Assembly: GCA_937922175.1 (NCBI GenBank)
Contig: CAKZUU010000475.1
Span: 1-9,279, forward strand
Direction: 5' to 3'
DNA length: 9,279 nucleotides
DNA from: an uncultured Gemmataceae bacterium
Lineage (GTDB): Bacteria > Planctomycetota > Planctomycetia > Gemmatales > Gemmataceae
Below, in pieces: positions 5,930 to 9,279 of this stretch. The first letter of the stretch is position 1. Each line of letters opens with the position of its first letter. The notes beneath the pieces are model-generated. The model searched no databases. It saw only the letters and a list, made by a program, of their open reading frames with translations, and was not told the origin of the DNA. The position numbers were made by a program, and so were the translations under genes.

Positions 5930-7126
5930 ATGCTTGGATTATCCCCGCTTGCCGTATCCGTTCGCCCCTCGGCTACGATGGCAGCCGCGGCCAAGGCTCG
6001 CGAATTGAAATCGCGGGGAATCACTGTCTACGACTTCAGCCTCGGAGAGCCGGACTTTCATACGCCCGAGCATATTTGCCGAGCGGCGGCAGAGGCGGCC
6101 GCGAGGGGTTACACGCATTACACGCCGGCCGCTGGCCTCCCCGAAGCCCGACGGGCCGTCGCTGATTGGTACGAGCGGTACCACAATTGGAAGGTGACTC
6201 CGGAGCAGGTCCTGCTCTCCAACGGCGCCAAGCATTCAATTCACAATGCCTTGGCCGCTCTGGTCGGTCCGGGGGACGAAGTCATCATTCCCACCCCCTA
6301 TTGGGTCAGTTACTCGGAACTGGTCGAGATGACCGGAGCCCGGCCGGTACTGGTCCACACCTCGGCGGAAACGGGCTTCAAGATGACCCCCGAACAACTT
6401 CGCGTAGCTGTCACATCGCGGTCCCGCCTCTTCATGCTGAATTCGCCGTGCAATCCGACCGGTGCGGTCTACTCTCGAAAAGAACTTGAGGCGTTGGCGG
6501 ATGCCGTGTTGAGTACGTCGCTGGCGGTCCTGAGCGATGAAATCTACGAACAGCTCACCTATGGTCAGGCGCGACCGACTTGTTTCGCGACCCTTCATCC
6601 GGAGTTGTCCGATCGCACAGTGGTCATCAGCGGAGCGAGCAAGACCTATGCGATGACCGGTTGGCGCATGGGCTGGGCGGTCGGACCGAAACATGTCATC
6701 GCAGCCATGGGGAACATCCAAAGTCAAGAGACCGGCTGTCCATGCAGCATCAGTCAGCGTGCCCTGATCGCCGCGTTGACTGGTCCGCAAGACTGCGTCG
6801 AACAGATGCGCGGAGAATTCAGCCGCCGTCGCGATCTAGTCATGAGGCGTTTGCGGGATTTGCCCGGCATTCGTTTCACCGAACCAGACGGAGCGTTCTA
6901 CGCCTTTTTTGACGTATCGTCTCATTTTGGAAAGCCGTTGGCCGGCGGACCTGTCAGCAACGCGGCGGAGTTTTGCAGCGCCGCCTTGGAACATGCCAAC
7001 GTTTGCTTGGTGCCCGGATCCGCGTTTGGTTGCGAAGGCTTTGTTCGCATGTCGTTTGCCACCCGAAGCGATGTGATCGAGACGGGGTTGTCACGCATCG
7101 GTGAATGGCTCCGAGGCGGGTTGTAA
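5930..7126 (+). CDS. Class I PLP-dependent aminotransferase, aspartate aminotransferase type
   Basis: This 398-residue protein is full length for fold-type I aminotransferases of the bacterial aspartate (1-beta, Thermus-like) subgroup. These transfer the amino group between aspartate and 2-oxoglutarate; some members act on prephenate. The N-terminus LSPLAVSVRPSATMAAAAKA resembles Thermus aspartate aminotransferase, as does GEPDFHTPEHI (39-49). Cofactor and substrate residues are Tyr124-Trp125 (ring stacking), Asn175 in NSPCNPTGAVY, Asp203 and Tyr206 in SDEIYE, Lys238 in SGASKTYAMTGWRMGWA (Schiff base lysine), Arg246, and Arg373 in GFVRMSF (binds the substrate alpha-carboxylate). Lys101 in NGAKHS matches the Lys in Thermus-type enzymes that helps recognise acidic substrates. 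ATG 5930 follows AGGAG by ten bases. The next gene starts 15 bases downstream, so the two probably form an operon. Exact substrate is uncertain. Confidence 0.92.
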   Translation: MLGLSPLAVSVRPSATMAAAAKARELKSRGITVYDFSLGEPDFHTPEHICRAAAEAAARGYTHYTPAAGLPEARRAVADWYERYHNWKVTPEQVLLSNGAKHSIHNALAALVGPGDEVIIPTPYWVSYSELVEMTGARPVLVHTSAETGFKMTPEQLRVAVTSRSRLFMLNSPCNPTGAVYSRKELEALADAVLSTSLAVLSDEIYEQLTYGQARPTCFATLHPELSDRTVVISGASKTYAMTGWRMGWAVGPKHVIAAMGNIQSQETGCPCSISQRALIAALTGPQDCVEQMRGEFSRRRDLVMRRLRDLPGIRFTEPDGAFYAFFDVSSHFGKPLAGGPVSNAAEFCSAALEHANVCLVPGSAFGCEGFVRMSFATRSDVIETGLSRIGEWLRGGL

Positions 7127-7132
7127 GGGGAG
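7125..7132 (+). promoter_or_regulatory. Ribosome binding site of the OCD-family gene
   Basis: AAGGGGAG begins in the stop codon of the aminotransferase gene and ends nine bases before ATG 7142. It supports that start and co-translation of the pair. Confidence 0.6.
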
Positions 7133-7141
7133 AGTTTCGTC

Positions 7142-8101
7142 ATGCCGGTGGTCCATCTGACTGAAGAAGACGTGCGCGCGTGTCTGACGATGGAGATGGC
7201 GTTGGAGGCCGTCGAGGCTGGCTTGCGCAAAGTCTCGCTCGACGAAGCCGTCAACGTCCCGCGGACTCGCTGTCAGACAGACCACGCCATGTTGCACGTT
7301 CTGTCGGCAGCGGGGAAGACGTTAGGGGTGCTCGGCTTCAAGGCATACGTCACCACGCGGAAAACGAGTCGATTCTACGTCCATTTGTTTGATGGACGAA
7401 CAGGCGAGATGACGGCGTGGATTCAGGGCGACTATCTCGGTCAGATACGGACTGGGGCGGCCAGTGGTGTGGCCACCAAATATCTCGCCCGACGCAACGC
7501 GGAAAAACTCGGCGTGTTCGGCAGCGGCAAGCAAGCCCGGACACAGGTACAAGCGATCTGCCGCGTCCGACCGATTCGTCAGGTTCGGGTCTACAGCCCC
7601 AATGCCGACCATCGCCGCGCTTTCGCTGAAGAGATGAAATCGCTTTGTCAGGTCGAGGCGATCGCGGTAGATTCACCGGAGGAAGCTGCCAAAGACCAAG
7701 ACATTGTGGTCACGGCGACGACGAGCCGCGAACCGGTCCTCAAAGGCGAATGGCTTACCCCGGGGTGTCATCTGAATGTGATCGGCTCAAATTTTTTGGG
7801 CAAAACGGAAATCGACATCGAAACCGTGCGTCGAGCGAATCGCATCGTTGTCGATAGCAAAGATCAAGCGCGGATCGAGGCTGGCGACTTGCACGAACCG
7901 CTGGAGAACGGCCTGATCCAATGGGCCAACGTGGACGAATTGGGCCACATTGTCGCCGGTCGCCGTCCCGGGCGGACGACCGATGATGAAATCACATTGT
8001 TTAAGTCACTCGGCTTGGGCATCGAAGACATCGCAACGGCGGCCCGGGTCGTCGCTCGGGCCAAAGAGCTGGGCTTAGGTACCGTCCTTCAAGGCATCTG
8101 A
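7142..8101 (+). CDS. Ornithine cyclodeaminase / mu-crystallin family NAD(P)-dependent oxidoreductase
   Basis: This 319-residue protein has the usual family length. The family includes ornithine cyclodeaminase, archaeal alanine dehydrogenase, iminosuccinate and ketimine reductases, and mammalian mu-crystallin. Landmarks are LTEEDV (6-11), GFKAYV with Lys67, IQGDYLGQIRTGAASGVAT (94-112) with Arg103, a dinucleotide-binding GVFGSGKQA (124-132), IVVTATTSREPVL (188-200) and NVIGSNFLGKTEID (212-225). In true ornithine cyclodeaminases that last motif is GGDxPGK with a catalytic Asp (Asp228 in Pseudomonas putida); here Asn217 stands in that place. The Glu preceding the K-containing strand is also not seen. 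Ornithine deamination is therefore unlikely, and reduction of an imine or keto acid (alanine dehydrogenase-like) is more plausible. Co-transcription with the aminotransferase fits amino-acid metabolism. The annotation should stay at family level. Confidence 0.85.
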   Translation: MPVVHLTEEDVRACLTMEMALEAVEAGLRKVSLDEAVNVPRTRCQTDHAMLHVLSAAGKTLGVLGFKAYVTTRKTSRFYVHLFDGRTGEMTAWIQGDYLGQIRTGAASGVATKYLARRNAEKLGVFGSGKQARTQVQAICRVRPIRQVRVYSPNADHRRAFAEEMKSLCQVEAIAVDSPEEAAKDQDIVVTATTSREPVLKGEWLTPGCHLNVIGSNFLGKTEIDIETVRRANRIVVDSKDQARIEAGDLHEPLENGLIQWANVDELGHIVAGRRPGRTTDDEITLFKSLGLGIEDIATAARVVARAKELGLGTVLQGI

Positions 8102-8113
8102 CCAAATCGCGTC

Positions 8114-9279
8114 TCAAGGCCCCGCGGCACTGCCCATGATTCGGCGATCCGCCACGCCGTGGTATTCTCCCGTTCGGAGGTCCACGTAGATCGAATGGGC
8201 GTCTCCTTGCCGCCGCACCCGCACCCGGTGGCCCAGGCGCTCCAACGCCGGGATGACCGAGTCCGGTAACCCTTCCTTCTCCAGGTCCACGCGATCCGGG
8301 AACCATTGGTGATGCAATCGGGGCGCGTCGACCGCCTGTCGCAGAGGCATGTTGAAATCAAGAACATTGACCAGCACGCACAGAACCGTGTTGATGATCG
8401 TCCGACCACCCGGACTGCCCGTGATCAAGATCGTCTTTCCGTCCTTTCGCACAATCGTGGGGCATTGAGAACTGAGCATGCGTTTGCCGGGTTGGATGAG
8501 GTTCGGCGGCGTCCCGATGCGCCCTTGTCGATCGGTCTTGCCGGCAAACCAATTGAAATCGCCCATCTCGTTGTTCAACAAGAAGCCGGCCTTGCGGACG
8601 ACGACGCGCGAGCCGTAGCTGAACTCGAGCGTGTAGGTGTTGGCCACCGCCAATCCGTTCTCGTCGATCACGGAAAAATGCGTCGTGTGATGGCCCTCGG
8701 AATCCTGGAGCAGATCCGGCGCCAAGGTGTCGCTCGGGGTGGCCTTGTCGGTCGAGATCGACTGCACGAGCTGAGCTGCGTACTCCTTTTGCGTGAGATA
8801 TCCGGGGATTTGCACGAAATCCGGGTCGCCAAGATACCGTGCTCGATCCAAATAGGCTCGACGCATGACTTCCACCATCCGGTGGAGAGTCGTCGGGGAG
8901 AATCGTCCGTCGGCTTTCAGGTCGAAACGCTCCAGCATGTTCAACATTTGTACCAGGCAAATGCCACCGGAACTGGGAGGGGGGACTCCGTACACGTCGT
9001 AGCCACGGTAGGTACCGTGAACGGGTCGCCGCCACTTGGCTTGATAGTTTTTCAGATCATGGGCCGTGATGATGCCCCTGCCGTTCGTCATTTCCGCGAC
9101 GAAGAGTTCAGCGATCGAGCCGGTGTAAAAAGCATCGGGACCATCCTGGGCGAGGCACTGCAACGTTCGCGCCAGGTCCGGTTGGCACAAACGATCGCCA
9201 GCCGTCCATGTACCGCTCCCGCCGTCTTTTCCGAAGACGCGGACCAGTTCGGGAAAATCTGTGGATTGTCGAACCAGTT
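8114..9279 (-). CDS. ggt: Gamma-glutamyltransferase (gamma-glutamyltranspeptidase), 5' partial
   Basis: The frame is open to the right window edge, so the N-terminal part of the large subunit, with its signal sequence and substrate-binding Arg, is missing. About 387 residues are visible. The large-subunit end shows CQPDLARTLQCLAQDGPDAF, GIITAHDLKNYQ, and YGVPPPSSGGICLVQMLNML. Self-cleavage is expected before the Thr of HHTTHFSVIDENG (codon 8684-8686), which becomes the N-terminal nucleophile of the small subunit. Downstream are LLNNEMGDF (Glu and Asp binding the glutamyl alpha-amino and carboxyl groups), RMLSSQCPTIV (Ser pair), TGSPGGRTIINT (oxyanion Gly pair), and PRLHHQWFPDRV. These enzymes usually act in the periplasm or outside the cell, hydrolysing or transferring gamma-glutamyl groups from glutathione and related peptides. 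The E. coli Asn411 position reads Glu here (YTLEFSYG). Its stop is 12 bases from the convergent OCD-family stop. Confidence 0.93.
   Translation of the reverse strand, partial: LVRQSTDFPELVRVFGKDGGSGTWTAGDRLCQPDLARTLQCLAQDGPDAFYTGSIAELFVAEMTNGRGIITAHDLKNYQAKWRRPVHGTYRGYDVYGVPPPSSGGICLVQMLNMLERFDLKADGRFSPTTLHRMVEVMRRAYLDRARYLGDPDFVQIPGYLTQKEYAAQLVQSISTDKATPSDTLAPDLLQDSEGHHTTHFSVIDENGLAVANTYTLEFSYGSRVVVRKAGFLLNNEMGDFNWFAGKTDRQGRIGTPPNLIQPGKRMLSSQCPTIVRKDGKTILITGSPGGRTIINTVLCVLVNVLDFNMPLRQAVDAPRLHHQWFPDRVDLEKEGLPDSVIPALERLGHRVRVRRQGDAHSIYVDLRTGEYHGVADRRIMGSAAGP

Noticed and set aside
8358..9035. 225-codon open frame on the - strand inside ggt
   Set aside because: It is a shifted frame within a clearly recognisable gamma-glutamyltransferase; the product is a low-complexity Arg-rich sequence.
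1..9279. Mobile elements, phage genes, toxin-antitoxin or defence genes, CRISPR, tRNA or rRNA
   Set aside because: No transposase or integrase motifs, no terminal or regularly spaced repeats, and no cloverleaf or rRNA-like stretch were seen by eye on either strand.

Overview
This 9.3 kb stretch of bacterial chromosome is moderately GC-rich and gene-dense. It most likely comes from a member of the Planctomycetota. That inference rests on a DUF1571 protein (a family found largely in that phylum), several secreted or membrane-anchored proteins of unknown function, weak or absent Shine-Dalgarno sequences before several genes, and short unlinked transcription units on alternating strands. I see no rRNA, tRNA, CRISPR array, insertion sequence, integrase or attachment site.

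Layout. (1) Bases 1-2063, + strand: a tightly packed trio. It holds the 3' part of a TVP38/TMEM64 (VTT-domain) membrane protein, a small exported NTF2/SnoaL-like protein, and a monomeric sarcosine oxidase / N-methyltryptophan oxidase-type flavoenzyme. The ends of the genes overlap or touch, which suggests translational coupling. (2) Bases 2060-4051: a TPR protein on the - strand, whose stop shares a TTAA with the oxidase stop, and a divergent + strand gene for an unrecognised exported protein that may be a lipoprotein. Their shared upstream region holds a good sigma70-like promoter for the TPR gene. (3) Bases 4085-5820, - strand: ribulose-phosphate 3-epimerase followed by the DUF1571 protein. 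(4) Bases 5930-8101, + strand: a two-gene unit of a class I aspartate-type aminotransferase and an ornithine cyclodeaminase/mu-crystallin family oxidoreductase, 15 bases apart. (5) Bases 8114-9279, - strand: a gamma-glutamyltransferase that runs off the right edge, so its N-terminal part is missing.

Functionally the window is mostly amino-acid and central carbon housekeeping (amine oxidation, transamination, imine/keto-acid reduction, gamma-glutamyl hydrolysis, pentose phosphate epimerisation), interspersed with envelope proteins of unknown role. I found no convincing new multi-gene system. The best leads are residue-level deviations: an ornithine cyclodeaminase homologue lacking the catalytic Asp, and an epimerase with an altered phosphate-binding loop. 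The VTT/NTF2-like/amine oxidase trio and the unrecognised lipoprotein-like gene also merit a look.
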